Shown here: positions 1 to 5,858 of the stretch, piece by piece
Position numbering within the stretch: the stretch's first letter is position 1
Layout: every line of letters begins with the position of its first letter
Origin: Gammaproteobacteria bacterium
Lineage (GTDB): Bacteria; Pseudomonadota; Gammaproteobacteria; PS1; Pseudothioglobaceae
Assembly (NCBI GenBank): GCA_024280535.1
Contig: JAJRPY010000005.1
Location: 1 to 9,457, forward strand
Reading direction: 5' to 3'
Length of the DNA: 9,457 bases
The notes under the pieces: model-generated
What the model saw: only the letters and a program-made list of their open reading frames with translations
What the model was told of the DNA's origin: nothing
Database searches by the model: none
Translations under genes and position numbers: made by a program

Positions 1-20
1 GTGTCGGCCAAAATGAATGG

Positions 21-458
21 CTAAACGGGCTTTACACCTTGTTTTCTGTGCAGTACAAAACGCCAGTGCGTGAAAAATAGTATGGTGCTTATTAAAATAA
101 CAATAAATTCAAAAATCAAATCCCTTGTGGCACTTCTTTTTTCTATAGCAATAACATTTTGATAACTATCGAGCCTTTGCTTAGTCAGTTCACTTTCTGT
201 TGGGCGTTGAATGGGATTGCTATCTTTTTGGGGGTTGGGAGCAAATATATTCATTCTAGAAATATTTGAGCGACCAGATTGGTCTTGCCAATAATTATTA
301 TTGTTTTGATGCGTTGTGTATTGATGATCACTAATGGTTAAATCAGGCTTAACCAAGCTAACAACATTGTAAATCATAAGCCCCATATTGACTGCTAGAC
401 AAATCATTGCCCCAAGACAAATGATGAGTGCGTAAATTTCTATGGCAGTTTTTTTCAT
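21..458 (-). CDS. Hypothetical two-helix inner-membrane protein
   Basis: A 145-residue protein that I do not recognise. Residues about 8-30 form a strong hydrophobic helix and residues about 114-131 (LIFEFIVILISTILFF region) a second one. Between them lies a polar, Asn/Gln-rich stretch of some 80 residues (residues 40-110) that should sit on one side of the membrane, probably the periplasm given the Lys at the N-terminus and the basic C-terminal tail (HRKQGVKPV). The ATG at 458 is preceded by an AGGA-type ribosome site about 6 nt upstream, which supports this start. It stands alone: the next gene on the right is on the other strand and no partner is visible on the left. No catalytic motif is visible, so no function is proposed. 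The open frame, ribosome site and membrane pattern make it likely to be real. Confidence 0.7.
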   Translation of the reverse strand: MKKTAIEIYALIICLGAMICLAVNMGLMIYNVVSLVKPDLTISDHQYTTHQNNNNYWQDQSGRSNISRMNIFAPNPQKDSNPIQRPTESELTKQRLDSYQNVIAIEKRSATRDLIFEFIVILISTILFFTHWRFVLHRKQGVKPV

Positions 459-603
459 AAATTCCTGTTTAATTGCCTAACGATAAAAATGATAATTTGG
501 TTAATAACTCTCAAAGTATACGCTATTTTTAGATTTTTTAGGTTTGACTGGCTTGTTAAATGTCATAAGTGGATAACGTGTTAATTTTTTTATTACAATG
601 TGC

Positions 604-640
604 GTTTCAGTTGCTGGCTATTTAGGTTATGATGTGCTGG
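604..640 (+). repeat. Direct repeat copy A, upstream of small peptide gene
   Basis: This 37 bp segment matches 838-873 with three substitutions and one gap. The two copies share 10 identical bases at the left end (gtttcagttg) and 16 at the right end (ggttatgatgtgctgg). The copies are 234 bp apart start to start and bracket the 49-codon peptide gene. Copy A ends 23 bp before that gene's ribosome site. The function is unknown; it may be a duplication scar, a cassette boundary or a regulatory site. Confidence 0.8.
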
Positions 641-675
641 ACAAGAAGTTAAAAATACAAATAAAGGAGAATAAA

Positions 676-825
676 ATGAAAAAATTGTTGTTAAGTGTAT
701 TATTTTTAGCTGGTGTAGCATTAGCTGGCTCACCTGAAATGGTACCAAATGTAGATAATGTAATAGTAGACAGTTGGTGGCCATTTCCTTGGCCTACTGG
801 CAGTTTTGGTCAATGGGGCGGCTAA
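676..825 (+). CDS. Small secreted Trp/Pro-rich peptide precursor
   Basis: A 49-residue pre-peptide. Residues 1-17 form a textbook Sec signal (MKK, then a Leu/Val/Ala core, then ALA before the likely cut). The mature part would be about 32 residues with four Trp (34, 35, 39, 47), five Pro, two Phe, a WWPFPWP core and a Gly-Gly end. It has no Cys, Lys or Arg and carries three acidic residues, so it is not a typical cationic antimicrobial peptide. The frame is open back to an ATG at 598, but the start at 676 is preferred because AAAGGAG lies 6 nt upstream and the signal peptide starts there. The upstream codons would also run through direct-repeat copy A. I do not recognise a family. The peptide could be an envelope-associated, signalling or toxin-type product, and the sequence does not decide between these. 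Confidence 0.65.
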   Translation: MKKLLLSVLFLAGVALAGSPEMVPNVDNVIVDSWWPFPWPTGSFGQWGG

Positions 826-837
826 ATTTAATAAAAA

Positions 838-873
838 GTTTCAGTTGATGGTTGTTTGGTTATGATGTGCTGG
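838..873 (+). repeat. Direct repeat copy B, downstream of small peptide gene
   Basis: This is the second copy of the 36-37 bp repeat, starting 13 bp after the stop codon of the small peptide gene. The right half (858-873) is identical to copy A at 625-640. The left end (838-847) is identical to 604-613. I found no third copy in this window. Confidence 0.8.
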
Positions 874-1203
874 TTCCTTTTTTCTGCTAAATTTTACCTC
901 AGCTTGGTGTTTAAAGTGATTCAGCCTAGTGCGAGCATAGGGTGAATAATTAATGAAACATTTTGCCTGAAAATAAGAGAGTGCAAATAATAAACTTGAA
1001 TAGTGTTTTGTTCTTTTGGTGTTGGTTTGTTTTTGTTGCTATTGTATTGTAATTTGCTAGGTTGTTATGGTACCAAAAAAATAAACACCAGTCTCTTGGA
1101 TTTTCAATATATAATTTTCCTCAAGCATAAGCAGAGAGTGTAAAGAGTAATTATCTGGGTATTTTCTGTTTTTGAATTGAATAATTTATTTTAAAATAAT
1201 ATC
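874..1203. other. Long AT-rich spacer with no gene seen
   Basis: There is no coding frame with a ribosome site and no RNA gene recognisable on either strand between the direct repeat and the ribosome site of the six-cysteine protein. The last 60 bases are very AT-rich and probably hold the promoter of the downstream gene, but I could not pick a convincing -35/-10 pair. Confidence 0.5.
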
Positions 1204-1216
1204 AGGAGATAAAAAA

Positions 1217-1561
1217 ATGTACCAATCAAAATTTGTAGCAGTGTTAGTGGTAGGCTTATTTTCTACGGGAGCTAGTGCTTATGTTGGGGCTTTTTGTGGA
1301 AAGGATAAGCAGGCAACGACAGGAGATAGTTATGGCTGTTGTAGTAATAGTGATTGGGATAGAGGGGGAACGTTATGGGTAAATCTGGCGCCTAATTATG
1401 ATAGTTGCCCAATGGGGAGCACTATTAGCTTTTCTTGTAAGAAAGATACAGGGATTGTTTCCTCTAATCCGCCGAATATCACAGTGACTGAAGATTGTAA
1501 TAACCACGGTTATCCGTATGTAGAATTTTCCTCACTTGGTAAAGATCTTTCGATAGATTAA
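1217..1561 (+). CDS. Small secreted six-cysteine protein, unknown family
   Basis: A 114-residue protein with a Sec signal peptide. The hydrophobic stretch FVAVLVVGLFSTG is followed by ASA and a likely cut after residue 21. The mature chain of about 93 residues has six Cys (27, 41, 42, 64, 74, 94), including an adjacent pair, which suggests three disulfides and an extracytoplasmic location. It is rich in Ser, Asn, Gly and Asp and has no transmembrane helix after the signal. The ATG has an AGGAG site 8 nt upstream in the context tcaggagataaaaa, nearly the same leader as phoX has. It lies on the same strand as the Trp-rich peptide but 391 bp away, so co-transcription is uncertain. I do not recognise the family. 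A small periplasmic or surface protein is the most that can be said. Confidence 0.75.
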   Translation: MYQSKFVAVLVVGLFSTGASAYVGAFCGKDKQATTGDSYGCCSNSDWDRGGTLWVNLAPNYDSCPMGSTISFSCKKDTGIVSSNPPNITVTEDCNNHGYPYVEFSSLGKDLSID

Positions 1562-1607
1562 GCAGCTTTTTTTAAAATATCGAATAAAAATATATATAGG
1601 TCTTAGA

Positions 1608-2215
1608 TTATTTTGATAACGATATTAATAGCCAAATAGCCACCAATACTAATGAAATAGAAAAAAAGTAATTTAAGCTTTTTTCGATGATTGGGTGGTG
1701 GGTTAATTTGGATAGGCTGTTGCTAGTTGCTACCCAAACAAAATGGGTTGAAATGTTTAATATTGCCAGCATAATGATTAAATAACTAATTTGCATAGTC
1801 CTATCAAAACTGCCGTCAAGTAATACTGAAAACATTAAAAATAGCATAGTCCAGCCTTTTGGATTGAGTGACTGGAGGAGAATGCCATCTGTAAATGTGT
1901 AGTATTTTTGTTGTGGCTGGCTCGTCTTCTTTTGCAGGTTGGATAAATTTATAGGCTAAATAGAGGATGTGTAAAGCACCTAATAATTGCAATACGGTGA
2001 TTACATTTGAATAATGCTTTAAAATTTCGCCCAATCCAAAGCCAATAATAAGCGAATACACAATAAAAACCAAATCTACACCTATGATTAATGGGATTGA
2101 GTTTTTAATTCCTTGCCGCATGCCAGACATGGCGAATACGATATTGGCAGGTCCAGGGCTAAATGCTAAAGGAAACATTAGACTAAAAAAATAATAAGAA
2201 ATATTGCAAATTCAT
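1608..2215 (-). pseudogene. LysE/RhtB-family amino-acid exporter, two frameshifts
   Basis: Joined frames give a 201-residue protein, the normal size of LysE/RhtB translocators, which export amino acids through the inner membrane. The family signature is clear: FSPGPANIVF near the N-terminus, RQGIKNSIPLIIGVD, LGALHILYLAYKF, then TDGILLQSLNPKGW and a hydrophobic C-terminal half. The natural start is the ATG at 2215 (MNLQYFLLFF), out of frame with the body. Dropping one base from the run of seven A at 2185-2191 (T in the gene) joins it as FFSLMFPLAFSPGP. A second +1 shift falls at or next to the run of five T at 1905-1909, where removing one base gives PATTKYYTFTDG. As written, only a 120-residue first part (2178-1816) and a separate tail frame are open. 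Decay is the simplest reading; base-call error or slippage rescue remain possible because both shifts sit in homopolymers. Confidence 0.85.
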
Positions 2216-2246
2216 TGTTCTGTTTGATTGAAATAGTTGTATCGAG

Positions 2247-2252
2247 ATTATA
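2247..2252 (-). promoter_or_regulatory. Possible -10 element of the LysE-type gene
   Basis: The minus strand reads a perfect TATAAT 31 bp upstream of the ATG at 2215, which would give a leader of about 25 nt. No good -35 hexamer lies 16-18 bp before it, so this is a weak call. Confidence 0.3.
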
Positions 2253-2427
2253 GTAGCGTTTTTGCAATCATTGTTTGGTAAGTGTTGTAAATGACTAAGG
2301 TGTGTAGCGTTTGGTTATTTTATAAAAAATAAAGGTAAAAAATTTGATTGGCAATGTTGTCTAAGGTGGGACGGATAAATTAAGTGATTTGGTCAATTCA
2401 AGTGTACTTTTAGCCTTTCGGGAGTGG

Positions 2428-2493
2428 ATATGCCCCATGCCAATCAAGTATAGAGCGCTGACATAACCCACATCAAAATTGCATGGGGTATAT
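2428..2493. repeat. Imperfect inverted repeat inside the gene remnant
   Basis: Arms at 2428-2440 (atatgccccatgc) and 2481-2493 (gcatggggtatat) pair at 12 of 13 positions around a 40 nt loop. The left arm is part of the old coding sequence; the right arm lies in the extra DNA that interrupts the remnant. A second weaker pair (2441-2453 with 2499-2511, 10 of 13) marks the edges of that extra DNA. The two pairs cross each other, so they cannot both form one simple hairpin. Confidence 0.5.
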
Positions 2494-2509
2494 GGCTACT
2501 ATTATTGAT

Positions 2510-2525
2510 TAGCCTTCAAAGGCTA
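2510..2525. repeat. Short perfect hairpin downstream of porin
   Basis: Seven-base arms (tagcctt / aaggcta) with a 2 nt centre lie about 50 bp after the porin stop codon. There is no T-run after it on the porin's strand, so I do not call it a terminator. It may simply be inherited from the remnant coding sequence, since gccttggaaggc in the paralogue is also near-palindromic. Confidence 0.4.
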
Positions 2526-2575
2526 TGCTGTCACACAAAAATATCTAATACAGTGGACAGCTAGTTGGTGATGTT

Positions 2576-3496
2576 TTAAAATTTAACCATCAAACCAAGG
2601 CCAAAGAGATCGTCTTCGTTGTTTTCTTTGCCAAGTTTGATTACTTCTGCAACAAAAGTAACCTCTTTGAATAAAGCATAACTATAACCCAAACTTTTTT
2701 CTATGCGAGATTTTTTCTGACTTTTTCTAACTGTCTGGATGGCGAATTTTAGTTTGCTTTTTTGATTCATTTTATAACTTAAACCAATACCATTGTATTC
2801 TGTTTTGATGGAATTTTTATTATCCGCAAAGGTCAAAATATTCAACGTAGTATTGTCTATTTTGTACCAAGCTGTTGCACCTATTTCATTTCTTGTTGCA
2901 TTTTTTCCACCACCCAGTGAAAATCCATAATCTTTATTAGCATACTTGACTACCAATGATTTATGCGTCTTATTAATATCCTCTTTTGGGTTGTTTGAAA
3001 AACCAGCAATAATATTAAAATTATTAAATTTTGGAGTTTTGTATTGTATTTGATTGTTTTTAGAAGAAATTGTACTTGCTTCACTAACATTTAAAAATTT
3101 GCCATAACCCAATGCTTCGGCAATATATTTTTCTACAGGATCGTCGTTATTTTTGCTAAAGAATAATTGACCGTATTGCTTGTGTTGTATGCCAAAAACA
3201 ATATCATCAGTATTAACTGCTCCTTTGCCATCAGAGGAAAACGCATTGCTACCTAATTGAATTTTGCTGAAAATTTTAATATCTTCATTAATTTCTTTTG
3301 CAAACTTAAATTCAATTTCGTTGCCGCCGCCGTTTAGTTTTGTTGTTTTTGCCCCATTTGTGTCAACTTTTTGTCCAAGGAAAACAGATACTTGTCCGTT
3401 GACTTCAAATTTATTTTCTTTAAGATCAAGCTCTACAGATTGAGCTGATGTTGTTAATAAAGATAAAGCTGATAGCGTGTAAATCATTTTTTTCAT
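2576..3496 (-). CDS. Outer-membrane porin, probable Pho-regulated anion porin
   Basis: A 306-residue protein of the Gram-negative general porin type. A Sec signal (MKKMIYTLSALSLLTTSAQS, likely cut after residue 20) is followed by VELDLKENKFEVNGQVSVFL, the usual first strand of these porins. Alternating amphipathic strands with Asn/Lys-rich loops follow, ending in GLGLMVKF with the C-terminal Phe needed for insertion by the BAM machinery. The ATG at 3496 has AAGGAAAG just upstream. It would form a water-filled channel for small solutes. Two things point to anions such as phosphate: the Lys-rich chain, especially residues 225-270, and a Pho-box promoter shared in mirror image with phoX. It is not clearly an OprP/OprO relative by sequence, so selectivity is inference. 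The family call is strong; the substrate is not. Confidence 0.88.
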   Translation of the reverse strand: MKKMIYTLSALSLLTTSAQSVELDLKENKFEVNGQVSVFLGQKVDTNGAKTTKLNGGGNEIEFKFAKEINEDIKIFSKIQLGSNAFSSDGKGAVNTDDIVFGIQHKQYGQLFFSKNNDDPVEKYIAEALGYGKFLNVSEASTISSKNNQIQYKTPKFNNFNIIAGFSNNPKEDINKTHKSLVVKYANKDYGFSLGGGKNATRNEIGATAWYKIDNTTLNILTFADNKNSIKTEYNGIGLSYKMNQKSKLKFAIQTVRKSQKKSRIEKSLGYSYALFKEVTFVAEVIKLGKENNEDDLFGLGLMVKF

Positions 3497-3553
3497 TTTC
3501 TTTCCTTAATTTATAATAATTATTAATGTTGCTCAAAACGAGTAACACGGCAA

Positions 3554-3587
3554 ATTCTATCCAGTGAATATTTCATTTTTATGACAA
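3554..3587 (-). promoter_or_regulatory. PhoB-type promoter of the porin gene
   Basis: The minus strand reads TTGTCATAAAAATGAAAT from 3587 to 3570, matching the enteric Pho box (two CTGTCAT units with 4 AT-rich bases between) at about 14 of 18 positions; the first unit is 6 of 7. Ten bases further on is TAGAAT (3559-3554), five of six to the -10 consensus. A Pho box 10 bp before a -10 is the standard layout of PhoB-activated promoters, with the box replacing the -35. The start would fall near 3547, about 50 nt before the porin ATG. Confidence 0.65.
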
Positions 3588-3623
3588 GAAAAAATATTTT
3601 TTTGTCATAAAAATGAAATATTC
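3566..3623. repeat. Perfect 22 bp inverted repeat between porin and phoX
   Basis: Arms at 3566-3587 and 3602-3623 are exact reverse complements over all 22 bases, with a 14 nt A/T loop (3588-3601) that is itself nearly palindromic. The element lies centrally in the 194 bp spacer between the two divergent start codons. Each arm carries the same Pho box pointing outward. No T-run follows, and it lies upstream of both genes, so it is an operator-like structure and not a terminator. Confidence 0.95.
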
Positions 3624-3635
3624 CGTTATTACAAT
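3602..3635 (+). promoter_or_regulatory. PhoB-type promoter of phoX
   Basis: The plus strand reads TTGTCATAAAAATGAAAT at 3602-3619, the same Pho box as on the porin side. TACAAT follows at 3630-3635, exactly 10 bp later and five of six to the -10 consensus. The start would be near 3642, giving a leader of about 49 nt with AGGAG at 3677-3681. PhoX enzymes are typically Pho-regulon members, which fits. Confidence 0.7.
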
Positions 3636-3690
3636 GAGCGACGAAACACAAGTTAGGAGTCTTATTTTTTTATAACAGGAGATAAAAATA

Positions 3691-5568
3691 ATGAAAAAAA
3701 CTACAAAAAACAAAACAGTTGAATTTGACCAAGTGATGGATAATGCCATATCAAGACGTCGCTTTCTTAGGGACGGAGCCATAATATTTGGTGCCTCTAA
3801 TTTTGTTATGAGTACAGGTATTGCGGCGTTGACGTCAAAACAAGCCATTGCTCATTTGGATAGTCAGCCATTATTATTGGAATTTACAGAAATTGCGACC
3901 AACACCCTAGATACAGTAACTGTGCCAAAAGGTTTTGGCTGGTACACGGTAATGAGCTGGGGAGATCCATTATGGTCTGAGGGTAAAAACTTTGATTATC
4001 ATACTGCTGGTGATGCCAAATCTCAGGCGTTGTCATTTGGAGATAATAACGATGGAATGGATATTTTTACTCGTGATGGTAGAACTATCTTGGCAGTTAA
4101 TAATGAATATGTCAATAACTTGTCTATGTATCATAATAGAGATTCTAAACTAGCAGAGAATTTAGATGATGTTGTGAAGGGTAAACAAGCGCATGGTGTT
4201 AGTATTGTTGAATTAGAGAAAAAGAATAATCAATATACTATTGTTAAAGATTCATTGTATAACCGCAAAATCACAGTAGATACGCCAATGGAAATTACCG
4301 GACCAGCAAGAGCGCATCAATTAATGAAAACCAAGCAAGATCCTACGGGCACGCAATCTTTAGGTACTTGGAATAATTGTGGCAATGGAAAAACACCATG
4401 GGGCACTTATTTGACTTGTGAAGAAAATTTTAATGGTTATTTTTCCAGTAGCGATAAAAACCTAACCTTGTCTAAAGAGTTTAAGCGCTACGGTATAAAG
4501 CATGAAGAGAGCAAGCAATATTCATGGGGTAAATATGACGAGCGCTTTGATATTGCACTTAACCCGACAGAGCCAAATAGAGTTGGATATGTAGTAGAGA
4601 TTGATCCATTAAATCCAAAGGCTACGCCAAAGAAACGCACTGCTTTGGGACGTTTTAAACATGAAAATGCAGAGGTAGTCATTGCCAAGAGTGGACATAT
4701 TGTGGTTTATTTAGGTGATGATGAGCGTGGTGAATACCTATACAAATTTGTCTCTACAGGTAAATATAGCAAATATGGTGATAATTCAGATTTACTTGAA
4801 GATGGCAATCTATTTGTTGCTAAGTTTAATGACAACAACACAGGCGAATGGTTGGCGTTAACACCAAAAAGCACCGGAATGAGCAAAGCGGAAATTTGTA
4901 TTCATACACGCCTTGCTGCATCTAAAGTAGATGCCACTACAATGGATAGACCAGAATGGGTGGCCGCTAATCCTAATAAACCTGAAGTATATTGCGCACT
5001 GACTAATAATAAAAATAGAGCAATCAAGCCAAACAAAGGTGGCGATGCAACGCCAATTAATGCAGTAAACCCAAGAATGGCTAATAAATATGGACAAATT
5101 GTTCGATGGATGCCTAAAAATAGAGAACATACTGATATTCATTTTAGTTGGAATTTGTTTGCATTAGTTGGCAACCCTGAAGTTCACAAAAACAATTTAA
5201 AATCAGGCTCTAAAAATATTACTAAGCATAATATGTTTAATTCGCCAGATGGTTTAAGTTTTGATTCTAAAGGGGGGCTTTGGATTCAAACTGATGGTAA
5301 ATATAGCAATAAGGGTGATTTTGCTGGCATGGGCAATAATCAAATGCTTTTAGGTGATCCAAATACTGGTGAAATCAAACGCTTTTTGGTTGGTCCAAAA
5401 GAATGTGAAATTACCGGGCTTACCTGGAGTGTTGATAAAAAGACAATGTTTGTAGGCATACAGCACCCTGGCGAGAAGGGCAATTCTAGCTTCCCTGGTA
5501 ATCATGGGCATATACCTAGATCTAGTGTTGTTGCTATTTATCGTAAAGATGGTGGCACAATTGGATAA
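3691..5568 (+). CDS. phoX: PhoX-family calcium-dependent alkaline phosphatase
   Basis: A 625-residue protein of the PhoX (DUF839) family, enzymes that release phosphate from a wide range of phosphomonoesters in the periplasm or outside the cell, using iron and calcium. A twin-arginine signal, SRRRFLRDG at residues 21-29, is followed by a hydrophobic stretch ending near 54 (QAIA), as expected for Tat export of a folded metalloenzyme. Family motifs are in order: NCGNGKTPWGTYLTCEENF at 229-247, with a Cys (243) and acidic residues of the kind that bind the metal centre, GRFKHENA at 320-327, and LGDDERGEYLYKFV at 341-354. Later come IHFSWNLFALVGNP and a C-terminal GLxWxxDxKTMFVxIQHPGE block typical of the family. 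Length is normal and the frame is intact. AGGAG lies 9 nt before the ATG. A Pho box promoter precedes it and a terminator follows. Confidence 0.93.
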   Translation: MKKTTKNKTVEFDQVMDNAISRRRFLRDGAIIFGASNFVMSTGIAALTSKQAIAHLDSQPLLLEFTEIATNTLDTVTVPKGFGWYTVMSWGDPLWSEGKNFDYHTAGDAKSQALSFGDNNDGMDIFTRDGRTILAVNNEYVNNLSMYHNRDSKLAENLDDVVKGKQAHGVSIVELEKKNNQYTIVKDSLYNRKITVDTPMEITGPARAHQLMKTKQDPTGTQSLGTWNNCGNGKTPWGTYLTCEENFNGYFSSSDKNLTLSKEFKRYGIKHEESKQYSWGKYDERFDIALNPTEPNRVGYVVEIDPLNPKATPKKRTALGRFKHENAEVVIAKSGHIVVYLGDDERGEYLYKFVSTGKYSKYGDNSDLLEDGNLFVAKFNDNNTGEWLALTPKSTGMSKAEICIHTRLAASKVDATTMDRPEWVAANPNKPEVYCALTNNKNRAIKPNKGGDATPINAVNPRMANKYGQIVRWMPKNREHTDIHFSWNLFALVGNPEVHKNNLKSGSKNITKHNMFNSPDGLSFDSKGGLWIQTDGKYSNKGDFAGMGNNQMLLGDPNTGEIKRFLVGPKECEITGLTWSVDKKTMFVGIQHPGEKGNSSFPGNHGHIPRSSVVAIYRKDGGTIG

Positions 5569-5669
5569 TTTTTAACTGGTAACTTTTAAAATTATTCAAA
5601 CATTTGGTTCACAATGGTATAGTTCAGATTTTTTTGATAACATTGTTGTATTAATCCTGATGGCATTTT

Positions 5670-5706
5670 AAGCATTAGCGACTTTTAAGGTTGCTGATGC
5701 TTTTTT
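5670..5706 (+). terminator. Rho-independent terminator of phoX
   Basis: A 13 bp stem (5670-5682 with 5690-5702, 11 Watson-Crick pairs and two G-U type pairs in RNA) with a 7 nt loop runs into a T-run at 5701-5706, about 100 bp after the phoX stop. The T-run is on the plus-strand side only, so it serves phoX and not the minus-strand operon. The rest of the spacer up to 5858 holds only a weak A/T hairpin at 5761-5790. Confidence 0.75.
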
Positions 5707-5858
5707 GTAATTTTTTTTAAACTGTGTCTTAGTCCTCCCAGAGGATTGTTGTGTGGTGCTGATTTTTCTAGGACTGGGTTTTAGAAAATCACCTATTCAA
5801 CAAAAATTGAATTTTGCCACTTATCTCTATATTATGCAAAAGTTTCAAATAAAAACAA

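Larger units (their letters stand above)
2344..2530 (-). pseudogene. Decayed 3' fragment copy of the Rossmann-protein gene
   Basis: Positions 2344-2440 align with 5868-5965, the 3' end of the broken gene at 5859-6629, at roughly three-quarters identity by eye, with mostly transition differences and three small gaps. In the protein of the intact frame this is the stretch CMGRSAPTRLKRALELAKSFNLSVPTLDN. The copy reads GMGHIHSRKAKSTLELTKSLNLSVPP and then a stop, because of a one-base deletion. The original terminal stop codon is also lost. A second short block, 2512-2524 against 5982-5994 (gccttcaaaggct against gccttggaaggct), suggests the remnant continues after an interruption of about 55 extra bases. 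The fragment cannot encode a product. It shows that this genome once had, or still has elsewhere, a second copy of this gene. Confidence 0.75.

Noticed and set aside
560..599. Possible Pho box (ATGTCATAAG...) and TACAAT before the small peptide gene
   Set aside because: Only the first half-unit matches, and the -10-like hexamer is 16 bp away instead of 10, so the standard layout is missing.
598..675. Upstream in-frame extension of the small peptide gene to an ATG at 598
   Set aside because: It has no ribosome site, places the signal peptide internally, and its codons are largely the direct repeat. The start at 676 has AAAGGAG and a proper signal sequence.
1549..1584. Inverted repeat ttcgata/tatcgaa around a T-run after the six-Cys gene
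   Set aside because: The 7 bp stem has a 22 nt loop with the T-run inside the loop, not after it; this is not a convincing terminator.
3566..3623. The inverted repeat as a bidirectional terminator or a CRISPR-like repeat
   Set aside because: It lies upstream of both divergent genes, has no flanking T-runs, and occurs only once; the Pho-box content explains it better.
4858..5142. 94-codon minus-strand open frame inside phoX
   Set aside because: It is a shadow of the phoX coding frame, with no ribosome site and no plausible domain.
5761..5790. Hairpin after the phoX terminator, near the 3' end of the minus-strand operon
   Set aside because: It is an A/T stem with a bulge and no T-run on either strand; it could be chance in AT-rich DNA.
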